Assembly: GCA_003229495.1 (NCBI GenBank)
Contig: QIEB01000575.1
Span: 1 to 6,099 of the forward strand
Length of the DNA: 6,099 bases
DNA from: Flammeovirgaceae bacterium
GTDB lineage: Bacteria > Bacteroidota > Bacteroidia > Cytophagales > Cyclobacteriaceae
Direction: 5' to 3'
The translations under genes and the position numbers were made by a program. Below the pieces are notes generated by a model that was given only the letters and a program-made list of their open reading frames with translations, was not told the origin of the DNA and ran no database searches. Of the stretch, positions 5,502 to 6,099 are shown in pieces (the first letter of the stretch is position 1; every line of letters starts with the position of its first letter).

Positions 5502-5917
5502 CAAACGAACAGATCAAACAACTGGAAAAAGAACTATGGGAGGCGGCCGACCAACTCAGGGCCAACTCTAAATTGACGGCTGCTGAATACAAAGACCCGG
5601 TCCTGGGACTGATCCTGCTCCGCTTTGCGCAAAACCGATACGAAGAAGCTAAAGTTCAGGTGGAAGCCTCCATTCCCGAAGGCCCAAGAGGCAAAAGAGC
5701 GGCCACCAAAGAAGATTTCACCGCTGCTGGGGCCATCATGTTGCCGGAAGCATCCAAGTACGACTACCTGGCCAACCTGCCGGAGAGCAAAGACATTGCA
5801 GAGGCCATCAATGAAGGGATGCGACAAATTGAAGTCGAGTACCCCGATCTGGCCGGTATCCTGCCTAAAAACTACCAGGATTTTGAAACCGATCTGGCAC
5901 GGATAGTACGCATGTAA
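5498..5917 (+). pseudogene. hsdM: Truncated type I restriction-modification methyltransferase HsdM (N-terminal domain only)
   Basis: The 139-residue product is the HsdM N-terminal helical domain: LEKELWEAADQLRANSKL (9-26), YKDPVLGLILLRFAQNRYEE (31-50), MLPEASKYDYLANLPES (81-97) and LPKNYQDFETDLA (122-134). Full HsdM is about 500 residues and continues with the S-adenosylmethionine-binding and NPPF catalytic motifs, all missing. The frame stops at TAA 5915-5917, four codons after similarity to HsdM ends. The start ATG 5498 overlaps the toxin stop (ATGA) and matches the family N-terminus, so the earlier GTG-like extension to 5459 is not used. It reads GC-richer than the abiE genes before it, suggesting a separate origin. 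The bases from about 5896 on belong to an opposite-strand integrase, so a deletion or rearrangement truncated the gene. No methylation activity is expected. hsdS and hsdR are not in the window. Confidence 0.85.
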
Positions 5918-6099
5918 ACGGCCAGCCCGCCTAGGGAATTTCCTTTTGACAAATGCCAATTTTCCAATCGATTCAAAAATTCCAGATTTAATTCATCAAA
6001 AGTCAAATCTCGATTATCTCTTAACTTTTTAAGTACATTCAACACATCCCTGTAGCTATTGGAGGTTCCAATACGATGAGCGGTGATCAGTTCCTAGAT
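5896..6099 (-). pseudogene. Tyrosine recombinase (integrase) fragment, core-binding SAM-like domain only
   Basis: On the minus strand, 6093-5896 encodes about 66 residues: RIGTSNSYRDVLNVLKKL, then a DLTFDEL segment, FLNRLENWHLSKGNS and GLAVYMRTIRA. This is the typical phage-integrase SAM-like (core-binding) domain of Bacteroidota tyrosine recombinases: RIGTANSY-like start, F(L/I)..LE.WL.SKGNS and AVYMRTIRA at the end. The catalytic domain (R...HxxR...Y) that should follow at lower coordinates is absent; the sequence turns into hsdM at about 5896. A TAG stop (6096-6094) interrupts the frame at a place where homologues normally continue (x-ELI), consistent with a nonsense mutation. The N-terminal arm-binding part would lie beyond 6099. 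It is a remnant of the island's integrase or of a second element, and cannot recombine. Confidence 0.75.

Noticed and set aside
5534..5959. 141-codon minus-strand open frame opposite hsdM
   Set aside because: It is the antisense shadow of hsdM; the true integrase frame on this strand is a different phase.

Overview
The window looks like a chromosomal segment from a Bacteroidota bacterium, probably of the Cytophagales type. The evidence is a secreted beta-barrel-like protein at the left edge, Bacteroidota-type promoter matches (-7 element TAnnTTTG) upstream of that gene and the tRNA, no Shine-Dalgarno sequences, and moderately AT-rich genes. The lineage call is an inference from protein style and promoters; no taxonomic marker gene is present.

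Layout. Positions 1-280 (minus) hold the start of a chromosomal outer-membrane protein. Positions 447-520 (plus) are tRNA-Arg(ACG), with a recognisable promoter and a strong intrinsic terminator. Everything to its right looks like an accessory (defence) island. Positions 609-2286 (minus) are a classical type IV toxin-antitoxin pair, AbiEi antitoxin then AbiEii nucleotidyltransferase toxin, with two matching 15-bp palindromes in the promoter region. Positions 2293-3634 contain no convincing gene. The left half (about 2466-2990) is GC-richer and packed with nested inverted repeats, so it may encode a structured RNA or be a decayed mobile element. The right half carries repeat remnants and ends in a 48-bp near-perfect palindrome. 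Positions 3635-5501 (plus) are a second, clearly different AbiE-like pair: a winged-helix DUF6577/AbiEi-like protein and another AbiEii-type toxin. Its stop codon overlaps the start of an hsdM gene (type I restriction-modification methyltransferase) in an ATGA arrangement. Only the N-terminal helical domain of HsdM remains. At about 5896-5913 the hsdM reading frame runs into an opposite-strand tyrosine recombinase (integrase) fragment, which itself has an in-frame stop near the window edge.

How it fits together. A tRNA gene at one side, an integrase remnant at the other, two AbiE modules and a truncated type I RM gene suggest a tRNA-associated defence island that has suffered a deletion joining hsdM to int. 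The AbiE pairs probably still work, since motifs and frames are intact and each is translationally coupled. The RM system at this junction cannot work. The most interesting items are the two operator-like palindromes of abiE-1, the structured non-coding block, the 48-bp palindrome before abiE-2, the AbiE-HsdM coupling, the hsdM/int junction, and a local excess of GGTACC in the second toxin gene.
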